64,000 nucleotides of DNA from Alistipes sp. (GCA_020026395.1 JAHHQM010000003.1:62001-126000), one strand, 5' to 3'. Counted from the first letter of the stretch, positions 1 through 8,467 are shown. Made by a program: numbers and translations. Notes: generated by a model from the letters alone, not told the origin.

Positions 1-2
1 TC

Positions 3-578
3 GGTACGCGCGGAGCAAACACCTTCATCCGTCCCAACATGATCATCGCCTGCGCCCTTCCCTATAAGATGCTCACGACCGAGATGCAGATCGACGTGAT
101 CCGCACCGTGCGTCAGCACCTGCTCACCCCGAAGGGACTGCGTACGCTCTCGCCGCGTAACCCCAACTACAAGGGTACGCTGGAGGGTTCGATCGCCGAT
201 CGCGACTTTGCCGCCAAGAACGGTACGGTATGGCCGTGGCTGTTCATGTTCTACGTACGTGCCTGCTTCGACATCGACAAGGAGCACTTCATCGACGATG
301 CCGAGAACATCCTGATGGGTGCCGAGGAAGACATGCAGAACTGCGGTATCGGTTCAATTTCGGAGGTCTACGACGCCGATCCTCCCTTCGTGCAGCGCGG
401 TGCCATTTCACAGGCATGGAGCGTTGCGGCAGCCATGGAGCTCTGCGCCATGATCGACTCCTACAAAGCACTCAAGGAGGCAACCCCCGCAAAAAAGGCC
501 GCAGCCCCCAAGCGCAAATGCGCCACGAAGACCGCGACCCGCAAATGTGCAACCCGCAAGACCACGAAAAAGGCCTAA
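3..578 (+). CDS. Glycogen debranching enzyme, C-terminal part (5' truncated by window edge)
   Basis: The reading frame is open from the window edge, so only the last ~190 residues are present. The motif FIRPNMIIACALPY and the following helical (alpha/alpha)6-type sequence match the C-terminal amylo-alpha-1,6-glucosidase domain of bacterial debranching enzymes, which remove alpha-1,6 branches from glycogen in the cytoplasm. The last ~32 residues are a low-complexity Lys/Ala/Thr/Arg tail (TPAKKAAAPKRK and similar), unusual for this family. It is followed after 50 bp by a glycosyltransferase and then a GH57 enzyme, the usual Bacteroidetes glycogen cluster. The family call rests on a partial sequence and on context. 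Confidence 0.8.
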   Translation, partial: GTRGANTFIRPNMIIACALPYKMLTTEMQIDVIRTVRQHLLTPKGLRTLSPRNPNYKGTLEGSIADRDFAAKNGTVWPWLFMFYVRACFDIDKEHFIDDAENILMGAEEDMQNCGIGSISEVYDADPPFVQRGAISQAWSVAAAMELCAMIDSYKALKEATPAKKAAAPKRKCATKTATRKCATRKTTKKA

Positions 579-628
579 AAAAGTTGCACCCGTGAATGAA
601 AGGTTAAAAGAAAAAAGATAAATAAGGT

Positions 629-1948
629 ATGAGAGTATTAATGTTTGGATGGGAGTTTCCCCCTCACATTGCCGGAGGTTTGGGCACGGCATGCTACGGC
701 ATGACGCGCGGCCTTGCCCGTAACAACGTCGATGTCACATTCGTCGTGCCACATGCCTATGGTGACGAGGACCAGCGATTTCTGAAAATCGTGAATGCGA
801 GTGACGTGGAGACCCGATTTGTCTCGACGGACGGCGGTTCGGAGGACATCATGAAAAAAATTTCGTTCATCCACATCGACTCGAACATGGTACCCTACAT
901 CTCGCCCGAAGAGTATGAGTCGTACCACGACGAGTATCTGAAATCGGGACAAAAGACGTGGTCTTCGACCGATGTGTGGAAGCAACGCTACACCTTCTCG
1001 GGCAAATATGGTGCCAACCTCATGGAGGAGGTTGCACGATATGCCATGGTGGCCGCACAGGTTGCCAAGAACCTCGAGGGACAGTTCGATGTGATCCACG
1101 CCCACGACTGGCTGACGTACTACGCGGGCATTGCCGCCAAACGCGTATCGGGCAAACCGCTGGTTGTCCACATGCACGCCACCGAATATGACCGAAGCGG
1201 CGAAAACGTAAACCGCGAGGTTTATGCCATCGAGCATGCGGGTATGCATGCCGCCGACCGCGTCATCGCCGTGTCGAACCTCACGCGTAACATCGTCATC
1301 AACCGCTACGGCGTTCCGGCCGACCGCGTGGTGACCGTACACAACGCCGTACGTTTCGCCGAGAAGGAGACCGCCGTACCCGAACGTCAGGTCAAGGACA
1401 AGATCATCACGTTCCTGGGTCGTATCACCTATCAGAAGGGCCCCGACTACTTCGTCGAAGCCGCTGCCAAGGTGTTGAAACGCGTTCCCGACGTGCGCTT
1501 CGTCATGGCAGGTTCGGGCGATATGATGAACCACGTGATCCGTCGTGTGGCTCGTCTGGGTATTGCCGACCGATTCCACTTTACGGGATTCCTGCGCGGC
1601 GAAGATGTCCACAAGATGTTTCAGTTGTCGGATGTGTATGTCATGCCCTCCGTGTCGGAGCCGTTCGGTATCTCGCCCCTGGAGGCCATGCGTTCCAACG
1701 TGCCGGTCATCATCTCCAAGCAGAGCGGTGTGGCCGAGGTATTGGACTACGCCATCAAGGTCGATTACTGGGATGTCGAGGCATTGGCCGACGCCATGTA
1801 CGCCCTGATCAAATACCCCGCCCTGTCGAGCATGTTCGCATCGAAGGGTCTTAAGGAGGTTACCAACCTCAAGTGGAACGACGCCGCGGCAAAAATCAAG
1901 ACCGTGTACGAATCCGCCATTCAAGAGTCAGAAAAACAAAAAAAATAA
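629..1948 (+). CDS. GT4-family glycosyltransferase (glycogen synthase-like)
   Basis: This 439-residue GT-B fold glycosyltransferase probably extends glycogen/alpha-glucan chains in the cytoplasm. The N-terminus (MFGWEFPPHIAGGLG, residues 5-19) carries the Gly-rich donor/acceptor loop of the starch synthase/GT4 superfamily. HAHDWL lies near residue 160, and the C-terminal nucleotide-sugar domain holds the E-x7-E signature in EPFGISPLEAM, about residues 344-354. It sits between a debranching enzyme and a GH57 enzyme, 6 bp from the latter, so a role in glycogen synthesis is likely. The exact donor (ADP- or UDP-glucose) cannot be read from the sequence. The start ATG follows an A/G-rich leader. 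Confidence 0.85.
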   Translation: MRVLMFGWEFPPHIAGGLGTACYGMTRGLARNNVDVTFVVPHAYGDEDQRFLKIVNASDVETRFVSTDGGSEDIMKKISFIHIDSNMVPYISPEEYESYHDEYLKSGQKTWSSTDVWKQRYTFSGKYGANLMEEVARYAMVAAQVAKNLEGQFDVIHAHDWLTYYAGIAAKRVSGKPLVVHMHATEYDRSGENVNREVYAIEHAGMHAADRVIAVSNLTRNIVINRYGVPADRVVTVHNAVRFAEKETAVPERQVKDKIITFLGRITYQKGPDYFVEAAAKVLKRVPDVRFVMAGSGDMMNHVIRRVARLGIADRFHFTGFLRGEDVHKMFQLSDVYVMPSVSEPFGISPLEAMRSNVPVIISKQSGVAEVLDYAIKVDYWDVEALADAMYALIKYPALSSMFASKGLKEVTNLKWNDAAAKIKTVYESAIQESEKQKK

Positions 1949-1954
1949 TCATCT

Positions 1955-3277
1955 ATGAAAACAGTTTGCTTATATTTCCAGGTTCATCAGCCGTGGCGTT
2001 TGAAGAAGTACCGCTTCTTCAATATGGGCAAAGACCACAACTACCTGGATGATTTGACCAACCGTTCAATTATGCTGAAAGTGGCTCGTCAGTGCTATCT
2101 GCCGATGAACGCTTTGCTGTTGAAACTGATCCGCGAAAACGAAGGCCGTTTCCGCTGCACGTTCTCCATCACGGGTATTGCCATCGAGCAGTTCCGTGCC
2201 TATGCGCCCGAGGTGCTCGATTCGTTCAAGGAATTGGCCGCAACGGGTTGCGTGGAATTCCTGGGAGAGACCTATTCGCACTCGCTCGCATCGCTTGCCT
2301 CGAAGAGCGATTTCCATGAGCAGGTGAAACTCCACTCCGATCTGATCCAGAAGGAGTTCGGCGTAAAACCGACCGCTTTCCGCAACACGGAGTTGATCTA
2401 CTCCGACGAGATCGGTGCCGCCGTGGCCGAGATGGGTTTCAAGACGATGCTGGCCGAGGGTGCAAAGCACATCCTGGGTTGGAAATCGCCCAACTACACC
2501 TACGTGAACGCCATCGACCAAAAGTTGCGCCTGTTGCTGCGTAACTACAAACTCTCGGACGATATCACGTTCCGTTTCTCGAACCGCACGTGGGATCAGT
2601 GGCCGCTGACTTCGGACAAGTATGTCAATTGGCTCTCGTCGTCCGAAACTCCGGGTGAGGTGATCAACCTCTTCCTCGATTACGAGACCTTCGGCGAGCA
2701 CCAGTCGGCCGCAACGGGTATTTTCGACTTTGTGGAGGCATTCCCCAAGGCTGCCCTGGCAACCGGAGCGCTGGAATTTGCCACGGTATCCGAGACCGCC
2801 AAGAAGCACCAGCCCGTAGCCGTACTCCACTGCCCGCACGTGATGTCGTGGGCCGACGAGGAGCGCGATGTTACGGCATGGCTCGGTAACGAACTCCAGA
2901 ACGAGGCTTTCTCGAAACTCTATGCCCAGAAGGAGAAGGTCGAGACGCTGAACAATCCCGATTTCAACCACGTTTGGAGTTTCCTGCAAACGTCGGATCA
3001 CTTCTACTACATGGCGACCAAATGGCTGTCGGACGGTGACGTACACTCCTACTTCAACCCCTATGATTCGGCTTACGAGGCGTTCATCAACTACATGAAC
3101 GTGCTGTCGGATTTCATCATCGAGTTGGATAAGGCGATGGAAGCCCGCGGTGAAGAGCCCGCAAAGGAAGCACCCAAGAAAAAGGCTGCAACCAAGAAGG
3201 CGACCACCACAAAGGCAACCGCGACGAAGAAGGCCACGACGACCAAACGCAAGACCACCAAGAAAACAGAAGCTTAG
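1955..3277 (+). CDS. GH57-family alpha-glucan hydrolase/transferase
   Basis: This 440-residue enzyme has the conserved GH57 regions: HQPW at residues 11-14, GETYSHS at 104-110, FRNTE with the expected nucleophile E146, and LFLDYETFGEH with the expected acid/base D242. GH57 enzymes act on alpha-1,4-glucans as amylases, amylopullulanases, 4-alpha-glucanotransferases or branching enzymes. It probably matures or mobilises glycogen in the cytoplasm, since no signal peptide is visible. About 35 C-terminal residues form a Lys/Thr/Ala-rich tail (KKATTTKRKTTKK) beyond the catalytic fold, like the tail on the debranching enzyme two genes upstream. A strong terminator follows. Which GH57 activity it has is not decidable here. 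Confidence 0.88.
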   Translation: MKTVCLYFQVHQPWRLKKYRFFNMGKDHNYLDDLTNRSIMLKVARQCYLPMNALLLKLIRENEGRFRCTFSITGIAIEQFRAYAPEVLDSFKELAATGCVEFLGETYSHSLASLASKSDFHEQVKLHSDLIQKEFGVKPTAFRNTELIYSDEIGAAVAEMGFKTMLAEGAKHILGWKSPNYTYVNAIDQKLRLLLRNYKLSDDITFRFSNRTWDQWPLTSDKYVNWLSSSETPGEVINLFLDYETFGEHQSAATGIFDFVEAFPKAALATGALEFATVSETAKKHQPVAVLHCPHVMSWADEERDVTAWLGNELQNEAFSKLYAQKEKVETLNNPDFNHVWSFLQTSDHFYYMATKWLSDGDVHSYFNPYDSAYEAFINYMNVLSDFIIELDKAMEARGEEPAKEAPKKKAATKKATTTKATATKKATTTKRKTTKKTEA

Positions 3278-3301
3278 TTTTCAAAGATAAGTCATCGTAT
3301 G

Positions 3302-3339
3302 ACGACAGCCCCCAAGGATTTTGGGGGCTGTCGTTTTTT
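3302..3339 (+). terminator. Rho-independent terminator of glycogen operon
   Basis: A perfect 14-bp inverted repeat (arms 3302-3315 and 3321-3334) with a 5-nt loop is followed by five T residues. Confidence 0.93.
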
Positions 3340-3425
3340 GTGGGGAATTGCGAGGTGGAAAAGGGCGGGAGCAGGTACAGGCGTGGGGGGGGCCTCAACG
3401 GCACTGCGCGCCCCCGAAACGACCA

Positions 3426-3456
3426 TTGCAGAAGTCGCTTACAAAACGTATATTTG
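3426..3456 (+). promoter_or_regulatory. Candidate Bacteroidetes promoter for sigma-factor operon
   Basis: TTG at 3426-3428 and TATATTTG at 3449-3456 match the phylum -33 and -7 boxes (TTTG and TAnnTTTG) with a spacer of about 20 bp, some 127 bp upstream of the first gene. Confidence 0.45.
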
Positions 3457-3582
3457 TGATCGGCTCTTTGTGTCGGGGAGAAGCAGTCCGAAAAAATTTC
3501 GGGGCAAAGTGCAACCTTTCGAACGCATCCATAGTCTAACAAACAACAATATCAATGTTTAATCCTTAAAAAAATTTGAATT

Positions 3583-4038
3583 ATGGATGGAGAATTACTC
3601 GCCCTGTTAATTGCGTTTACGCCAGTTGTAATGTTCTTTGTCGTAGCGATCGTACTGATTGTCTTTTTCTTCCTCACCGACAAGGCCAAGTACAACAGGA
3701 AATACTCATTTTTGGAGAAATGTGTGGAGACCGGTATGGATATCAATCCCGACCTGCTTTTGGACAGGGGCAAAAAAAACCTCTCTTCAAAAGCCACTTT
3801 AAAAACGATGTTACTGAACAGGCTTGCCGGAGGTATCGTTTTCCTTTTGACGGGTATCGGAGCATTATATTGGAGCATTCTTGGTCACTTTAAAGACATT
3901 CCGTTTCTTTCTTCCGTTGCTTTGATTGCGGTCGGCATCGGATTCCTGATTTGGTATTTTATGGGTAAAAAGATGCTGGCCGAGGAACTAAAAGATGAGG
4001 AACAGACCTTGCAGCAACTCCACAACAAAGAGCGATAG
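3583..4038 (+). CDS. Small integral membrane protein (DUF6249-like)
   Basis: This 151-residue protein has three predicted transmembrane segments, at about residues 8-31, 83-103 and 107-127, with a basic cytoplasmic-type loop between the first two and a charged C-terminal tail. The layout resembles the small DUF6249 membrane proteins that precede ECF sigma genes in Bacteroidales. Its stop codon abuts the start of the sigma factor with no gap, so the two are almost certainly co-transcribed. It could tune sigma activity at the membrane, but no anti-sigma zinc motif is visible and the function is unknown. Its base composition is more AT-rich than the neighbours. Confidence 0.7.
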   Translation: MDGELLALLIAFTPVVMFFVVAIVLIVFFFLTDKAKYNRKYSFLEKCVETGMDINPDLLLDRGKKNLSSKATLKTMLLNRLAGGIVFLLTGIGALYWSILGHFKDIPFLSSVALIAVGIGFLIWYFMGKKMLAEELKDEEQTLQQLHNKER

Positions 4039-4536
4039 ATGACGCGCGAGCAATTCATAAAGGCCGTAGAACGGGAACAGGGAGCGTTGAGAAGGTTCTT
4101 GCGCTCGCTGTGTCGTGACGCCTCCACTGCCGATGATATTGCGCAAGAGGCCTTGCTGAAGGCCTATCTTCATTTCGGCGACTTCAACGGAAAATCGAAA
4201 TTCTCGACCTGGCTCTACCGCATCGCCTACAACACCTTTTCGGACTGGAACACCTCCTCCTCAAAAAAGAGATCGGACACCCCGCTCGATGCACCGCCCT
4301 GTCGGAAGATAGCCGCCGAACAGGAGCCGAGGAAGGATTACCAACCGCTCTACGACGCCATCGAGGGGCTGTCGGACAAAGAGCAAATCTGCGTGCTGCT
4401 CTTTTACATGGAGGAGCGTTCCATCGTGGAGATCTCCCGCATCACGGATATGCCCTCCGGCACGGTAAAGTCCCATCTTTCACGGGCGAGGATTCACCTT
4501 AAAGCACGATTACAAACATTGGAGGAATGGAAATGA
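4039..4536 (+). CDS. ECF-type RNA polymerase sigma factor
   Basis: This 165-residue sigma-70 family protein has only regions 2 and 4, the ECF layout. Region 2 includes ADDIAQEALLKAY (about residues 32-44) and FSTWLYRIAYN. Region 4 ends in the helix-turn-helix SIVEISRITDMPSGTVKSHL (about 130-149). It redirects RNA polymerase to an alternative promoter set. The gene starts directly after the stop of the upstream membrane protein and overlaps the start of the downstream one, so all three are probably a regulatory unit. No FecR-type or zinc anti-sigma (ZAS) domain is evident in either partner, so the signal is unknown. Confidence 0.93.
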   Translation: MTREQFIKAVEREQGALRRFLRSLCRDASTADDIAQEALLKAYLHFGDFNGKSKFSTWLYRIAYNTFSDWNTSSSKKRSDTPLDAPPCRKIAAEQEPRKDYQPLYDAIEGLSDKEQICVLLFYMEERSIVEISRITDMPSGTVKSHLSRARIHLKARLQTLEEWK

Positions 4537-4919
4537 AACAAGACAAAGAAATCGTTGAATTTTTCAACCGCTATGCCGGGGAGATGCTTCCCGAAGACAA
4601 CGGACAATTCATGGAGCGACTCCGCCGGAACATCGAGTGGCTGCCCACCCCGCAGGCGATGCGGAAGATGGACCCCGAACTGTCGAAAGCCTATGGCGAA
4701 TGGCTGCTCAAAAAAATGAAAAGGGAGTACCGCCAATCGGTTCGGGACACCGTCATCTCGTGCATCCTCACCTGTGTTACCCTTGCGGTGGTTTTCCTGT
4801 GGGTGTTCGACCTCGGTGTGTCGGCCACAAAGCCCTACACCATCGTGGCGGTATCGGCACTCATCATGCTCCTGACCGTAGGAATGATTTACTGCTTTGC
4901 GCCCTTCCGCAACCGATAA
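4533..4919 (+). CDS. Membrane protein of unknown function, possible sigma-factor partner
   Basis: This protein of about 128 residues has a soluble, acidic/basic mixed N-terminal ~70 residues and two hydrophobic segments near residues 72-92 and 101-120. An ATG at 4527 also exists, but GGAGG at 4521-4525 leaves only one base before it and seven before the ATG at 4533, so 4533 is preferred. The start lies within the last codons of the sigma-factor gene, which implies translational coupling. By position it is a candidate anti-sigma or regulatory membrane protein. I recognise no conserved motif, so this is inference from context. Confidence 0.65.
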   Translation: MKQDKEIVEFFNRYAGEMLPEDNGQFMERLRRNIEWLPTPQAMRKMDPELSKAYGEWLLKKMKREYRQSVRDTVISCILTCVTLAVVFLWVFDLGVSATKPYTIVAVSALIMLLTVGMIYCFAPFRNR

Positions 4920-4937
4920 ACCGCGCAACCGAATACG

Positions 4938-4979
4938 AAAAAAGCGGACTTAAGAACCCGTCGGTTTTAAGTCCGCTTT
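4938..4979 (-). terminator. Terminator between convergent operons
   Basis: Arms 4941-4953 and 4967-4979 form a perfect 13-bp stem. The run of A at 4938-4943 gives a U tract when read on the minus strand, ending the hpt-queE-ftsB operon; the stem may also serve the plus-strand operon. Confidence 0.85.
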
Positions 4980-4996
4980 CGTGTGTTGTATTGCGG

Positions 4997-5278
4997 TCAG
5001 TCTTCCAAGATGAACACCTCTTCGCCCGCCTGCTGCATGTGGTATTTATTGCGGGCATACTCCTCCAGATATTCGTCGTATTTGAGGTTTTCGATGACCG
5101 TGCTGTCGGCCGCAATCTGCTTCTGAAGGCGATCGCGCTCCTCTTCCAAACGACCGATCTCTCGCCACATCGAGAAGGCGTGCCCCAAATTACGGATCAC
5201 AATGTAACCCGTGAAGATCACCACCACCGAGGTGGAGATGATCCAGAATTTGCGGTTCAGTCGTAATTTGAATTCCAT
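4997..5278 (-). CDS. FtsB/DivIC-type septum formation initiator
   Basis: This 93-residue bitopic protein has a short basic N-terminus, one transmembrane helix at about residues 11-29 and a coiled coil at about 35-65 (REIGRLEEERDRLQKQI), the standard architecture of FtsB/DivIC. These proteins join FtsL and FtsQ in the divisome and help trigger septal peptidoglycan synthesis. The DEYLEEYARNKYHM segment matches the C-terminal part of the Bacteroidetes family. It begins 4 bp after queE in an hpt-queE-ftsB operon. The family is short and weakly conserved, so the call rests mainly on architecture. Confidence 0.82.
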   Translation of the reverse strand: MEFKLRLNRKFWIISTSVVVIFTGYIVIRNLGHAFSMWREIGRLEEERDRLQKQIAADSTVIENLKYDEYLEEYARNKYHMQQAGEEVFILED

Positions 5279-5282
5279 GGTT

Positions 5283-5915
5283 TTAGGGAATATTCATGTA
5301 TTTGTGGGTCTGAAGCGACACCCGCCACTCGGGATGCGCCTTGACGTATTCGACCACCTTGGGCATCATCTGCGCCGAACGACTCCACTCCACCTGCAAG
5401 TACAGGATGCACTTCTTGCTCGTGTGTGTGGCATTGGCCTCCGCCCATTCGAAATCCGAATCGTCCGAAATGACCACCTTCAGTTCGTCGGCCAGCGGCA
5501 GATTCTCCTTTAGGGGTGCTTTCTTGCGCTTGGGCGAAAGGCAGATCCAATCGAATGCCCCACGCAGGGTATGTCCGCCCGAAGTCTCGATATTGATTCC
5601 AACGCCCGCCTCGTGCAGTGCACGGGTCAGGGGTTCGAGGTCATACATCGTGGGTTCGCCGCCCGTGATGACCACCAGCGGAGTCCCCGAAGCCTTCACC
5701 CGCCCGACGACCTCTTCGATCGGCGTCAAGGCGTACTTCTTCAAATTCCACGTATATTGGGCGTCGCACCATGCGCAACCCACATCACAACCCGCCAGGC
5801 GGATAAAATAGGCAGCGGCTCCCGTATAGCGACCCTCTCCCTGAATCGTATAAAAATCCTCGACAAGAGGCAACAAGCGCCCCCCGTCCAAATCCAATTT
5901 CTCTTCTATTGACAT
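5283..5915 (-). CDS. queE: 7-carboxy-7-deazaguanine synthase QueE
   Basis: This radical SAM enzyme converts 6-carboxytetrahydropterin to 7-carboxy-7-deazaguanine in queuosine and preQ0 synthesis. Its 210 residues include YTIQGEG near the N-terminus and the cluster motif C43-x3-C47-x2-C50 (CDVGCAWCD). VVITGGEPT (about residues 97-105) is the SAM-binding GGE motif, and SLQTHKYMNIP ends the protein as in QueE. It lies 9 bp downstream of hpt and 4 bp upstream of the FtsB-like gene. The length and motif spacing are normal for Bacteroidetes QueE. Confidence 0.94.
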   Translation of the reverse strand: MSIEEKLDLDGGRLLPLVEDFYTIQGEGRYTGAAAYFIRLAGCDVGCAWCDAQYTWNLKKYALTPIEEVVGRVKASGTPLVVITGGEPTMYDLEPLTRALHEAGVGINIETSGGHTLRGAFDWICLSPKRKKAPLKENLPLADELKVVISDDSDFEWAEANATHTSKKCILYLQVEWSRSAQMMPKVVEYVKAHPEWRVSLQTHKYMNIP

Positions 5916-5924
5916 TATTTCTTT

Positions 5925-6467
5925 CTACTCCGTAACGACGTAAATGTCCTTCAGGTTACGTCCCAGCTGATTATAATCCAATCCGTAACCCACGATGAAT
6001 TCGTTGCCGATCTCCATCGCGCGGTAAGCGATCGGAATGTCGAGTTTGTAGCATTTCGGCTTGAAGAACAGCGTGCAGACGCTGATGCTTGCCGGAGCGT
6101 AGGTTTTCAGCTGGCGCACCATGTCCTGAATGCTCTTGCCCGTCTCGACGATATCCTCCACGATAATGATGTGACGACCCTTCAGGTCGTTGTTCAGACC
6201 GATCAGCGTCTTGACCTGACCCGACGAGGCCGTACCCGAATACGAAGCCAGTTTCACAAACGAAAGCTCGCACGTGAAGTCGATCTTCTTCATCAGATCG
6301 CTCATGAACATAAACGCACCATTGAGGATTCCGAGGAACAGCGGTGTATCCTTATCCTTGAAATCGTGGTTGATCTGATCGGCCACACGGCTGACCACTT
6401 CGTCGATCTTCTCGGCGGGAATCATGGGTTTGAACTTCAAATCATGAAGTTTTATAATCTGCTCCAT
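5925..6467 (-). CDS. hpt: Hypoxanthine phosphoribosyltransferase
   Basis: This 180-residue purine salvage enzyme transfers the phosphoribosyl group of PRPP to hypoxanthine or guanine. The PRPP-binding motif IIIVEDIVETGKS lies at residues 100-112. LGILNGAFMFMSDLM and KLASYSGT match the active-site loop and flexible loop regions of the family. It is the first gene of a three-gene operon with queE and an FtsB-like gene and has a -7-like box 26 bp upstream. Specificity between hypoxanthine, guanine and xanthine cannot be settled from motifs alone. Confidence 0.93.
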   Translation of the reverse strand: MEQIIKLHDLKFKPMIPAEKIDEVVSRVADQINHDFKDKDTPLFLGILNGAFMFMSDLMKKIDFTCELSFVKLASYSGTASSGQVKTLIGLNNDLKGRHIIIVEDIVETGKSIQDMVRQLKTYAPASISVCTLFFKPKCYKLDIPIAYRAMEIGNEFIVGYGLDYNQLGRNLKDIYVVTE

Positions 6468-6492
6468 TGAGATGCGTTTTATTGGTTATCTG

Positions 6493-6500
6493 CAAAAGTA
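6493..6500 (-). promoter_or_regulatory. -7-like promoter box for hpt operon
   Basis: On the minus strand it reads TACTTTTG, matching TAnnTTTG. No clear -33 TTTG is visible. Confidence 0.4.
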
Positions 6501-6556
6501 ACCATTTATGTGCAGAAAATAAATCTTTACCCCAAAAATTTGACCCCGCAGGGCAT

Positions 6557-6597
6557 AAAAAACCGGGGACGGTTCTTTTAAAAAGAGCCGTCCCCGA
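6557..6597 (-). terminator. Terminator of the nadE-rnf operon
   Basis: A GC-rich stem of at least 13 bp (arms about 6564-6578 and 6582-6596) carries a run of A at 6557-6562, giving a U tract on the minus strand just after rnfA. Confidence 0.92.
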
Positions 6598-6624
6598 TAA
6601 TTGAGCGAGGTATTTCGCGACGGA

Positions 6625-7200
6625 TTAAACCAGACCCGAGAAACCCATAAATGCCATTGCCAGGATGCTGGCCGTGATCAGTGCGATGGGCACACCCTTG
6701 AATGCGGCGGGCACATCCTCGAACTCCAGACGCTCACGGATACCGGCGAAGAGTACCAACGCCAGACCGAAACCGATGGCGATCGAAACCGAATAGGTCA
6801 CGCTCTGCAACAGGTTGAAGTTCTTCTGAATGGTCAGAATGGCCACACCCAGCACAGCACAGTTGGTCGTGATCAGCGGCAGGAAAATACCCAGAGCCTG
6901 ATACAGCGACGGCGAGAGTTTCTTGAGGATGATCTCCACCATCTGCACCAGCGCGGCGATCACCAGAATAAAGACGATCGTCTGCATGTACTCGATGTGC
7001 ATTGCCACGAGCATCTGCTGGATAAGCCACGTCACTACCGACGAAATGGCCATGACGAATGTTACGGCAGCACCCATACCCAACGAAGTCTCTACCTTCG
7101 ACGAAACGCCCAGGAAGGGGCAGATGCCGAGGAACTGGGACAATACGACGTTATTAACGAAGATTGCACCGATGATAATTGCAAAATATGAGAGTTCCAT
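6625..7200 (-). CDS. rnfA: Rnf complex subunit RnfA
   Basis: This 191-residue integral membrane subunit belongs to the ferredoxin:NAD+ oxidoreductase, which couples electron transfer to Na+ or H+ export across the inner membrane. Six hydrophobic helices are visible. The sequence starts with [20 protein letters not shown], and [14 protein letters not shown] is typical of RnfA/NqrE. The conserved Cys residues (FLGICPF, TTNCAV) near the two half-membrane helices are present and in known structures bind an Fe-S cluster between RnfA and RnfE. It is the last gene of the operon, 2 bp after rnfE. Confidence 0.95.
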   Translation of the reverse strand: MELSYFAIIIGAIFVNNVVLSQFLGICPFLGVSSKVETSLGMGAAVTFVMAISSVVTWLIQQMLVAMHIEYMQTIVFILVIAALVQMVEIILKKLSPSLYQALGIFLPLITTNCAVLGVAILTIQKNFNLLQSVTYSVSIAIGFGLALVLFAGIRERLEFEDVPAAFKGVPIALITASILAMAFMGFSGLV

Positions 7201-7202
7201 AA

Positions 7203-7787
7203 CTATTTTTTGACAAATTTGTTAAACAAAACCATAAGGTAACCGAGTACCATGAATGCACCCGGAGCCAACACGAAGATCAGCGGCATTTTGTCGGCGA
7301 TACCCAGCGAATAGCCGAAGATCGCACCACTACCGAGGATTTCACGAACGGAACCGATGGTTGTCAACGAAAGGGTGAAACCCAGACCGATGCCCAGACC
7401 ATCCAGCAGCGAGTCGAACGGCGAGTTCTTCGAAGCGAAGGCCTCGGCACGACCCAGGATGATACAGTTCACAACGATCAGCGGGATGAACACACCCAGC
7501 GTGGCATACAAATCGGGCACGAATGCCTGCATCAGCATCTGAATCACCGTCACGAACGAAGCGATCACCACGATGAACGCCGGGATACGAACCTTGTCGG
7601 GAACGATGTTCTTGATGAGCGAGATGAAGAAGTTCGACATGATCAGAACCGACATCGTCGCAAGACCCATACCCATACCGTTTGCGGCCGAAGTCGTCGT
7701 ACCCAGCGTGGGGCACATACCCAACACCAGCACGAAGGTCGGGTTATTGCGGATAATACCGTTTAAAACGATTTTCAACTTATTCAT
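7203..7787 (-). CDS. rnfE: Rnf complex subunit RnfE
   Basis: This 194-residue membrane subunit is the RnfA paralogue that completes the pseudo-symmetric core of the Rnf complex. [21 protein letters not shown] and [18 protein letters not shown] are family hallmarks, each with a conserved Cys. The start is the ATG at 7787, which gives [16 protein letters not shown] and has GGAGA upstream; a longer upstream extension in frame would overlap rnfG and lacks homology. The gene overlaps rnfG by 8 bp. Confidence 0.95.
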   Translation of the reverse strand: MNKLKIVLNGIIRNNPTFVLVLGMCPTLGTTTSAANGMGMGLATMSVLIMSNFFISLIKNIVPDKVRIPAFIVVIASFVTVIQMLMQAFVPDLYATLGVFIPLIVVNCIILGRAEAFASKNSPFDSLLDGLGIGLGFTLSLTTIGSVREILGSGAIFGYSLGIADKMPLIFVLAPGAFMVLGYLMVLFNKFVKK

Positions 7788-8454
7788 TTTTCTCTCCTTC
7801 CTGAGCCACAGGCTCTTTAGCGGTGTCATTCGCAGCTACAGCATCGGCCGATGTTGCGCCCATAGCGGCGGTCAGATCGGCACCCTGAGCTGCATTCTTG
7901 TAGGCAGCCCATGCGCGGTTGACGGCATCGACATAAGCACGCGACGAAATCGTGGCGGCGGTCAGTGCATCGACATCACCACCATCCTTACGAACGGCCA
8001 GACGACCGTCGACCAATTTCTTCTCGGCGGGATTAAAACCTTTGACCGAAGTGATCAGGTTGTTGCCCTCCTCGGTCATCTTGGTACCCAGACCCGGAGT
8101 CTCGGCCTGCTGCAACACGTTGATGTTATAGATCTTGCCATCGGTCGTGAAACCGACCATCAGACGAACCTCGCCACCGAAACCGTTCTTCGACAAGGTC
8201 TCAACGGCATAACCGCTGACCTCACCCTCTTTCGATGCAGTGTAAACCGTCGTCGTGAGTTCGTCGATGAGCATATCCTCCTTGGCGGTCTGATCGAATT
8301 CGGGAAGCACCTCTTTCAAGGCAGCCTCCTTGGCGGCCTGCTGTGCCTGAGCAATCGGCTCTACGGTGATCATGTTCACCAGACCGACCACGGCCGACGA
8401 TACGAATGTGATGCCCAGAAGGACCGCAGTCATATTAAAAAGTGTACTTTTCAT
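7780..8454 (-). CDS. rnfG: Rnf complex subunit RnfG (FMN-binding)
   Basis: This 224-residue periplasmic-facing subunit is anchored by one N-terminal transmembrane helix (about residues 7-30). The FMN_bind domain carries the flavinylation motif DALTAATISS, so T168 is the expected site of covalent FMN attached by ApbE. The motif has TA where many homologues have SG. The C-terminal ~35 residues are Ala/Glu-rich and low complexity. The start is the ATG at 8454, preceded by AGGAGG; a GTG one codon upstream is less likely. ApbE is not in this window. Confidence 0.93.
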   Translation of the reverse strand: MKSTLFNMTAVLLGITFVSSAVVGLVNMITVEPIAQAQQAAKEAALKEVLPEFDQTAKEDMLIDELTTTVYTASKEGEVSGYAVETLSKNGFGGEVRLMVGFTTDGKIYNINVLQQAETPGLGTKMTEEGNNLITSVKGFNPAEKKLVDGRLAVRKDGGDVDALTAATISSRAYVDAVNRAWAAYKNAAQGADLTAAMGATSADAVAANDTAKEPVAQEGEKNE

Positions 8455-8467
8455 CACTCCATCCTCC

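Larger units (their letters stand above)
3278..3582. other. Intergenic region, 305 bp
   Basis: No credible gene. It holds the glycogen-operon terminator at its left end, a G/C-rich stretch with no recognised structure at about 3370-3420, and a Bacteroidetes-type promoter candidate at 3426-3456 for the sigma-factor operon. Confidence 0.6.

Noticed and set aside
638..1924. Long minus-strand frame of 428 codons opposite the glycosyltransferase
   Set aside because: It is His/Gly/Val-rich and without domain signature; the GC-rich codon bias of the real plus-strand gene opens the antisense frame.
3299..3562. Possible small gene between GH57 and the sigma operon
   Set aside because: It starts inside the terminator hairpin and runs through the promoter; composition is not coding-like.
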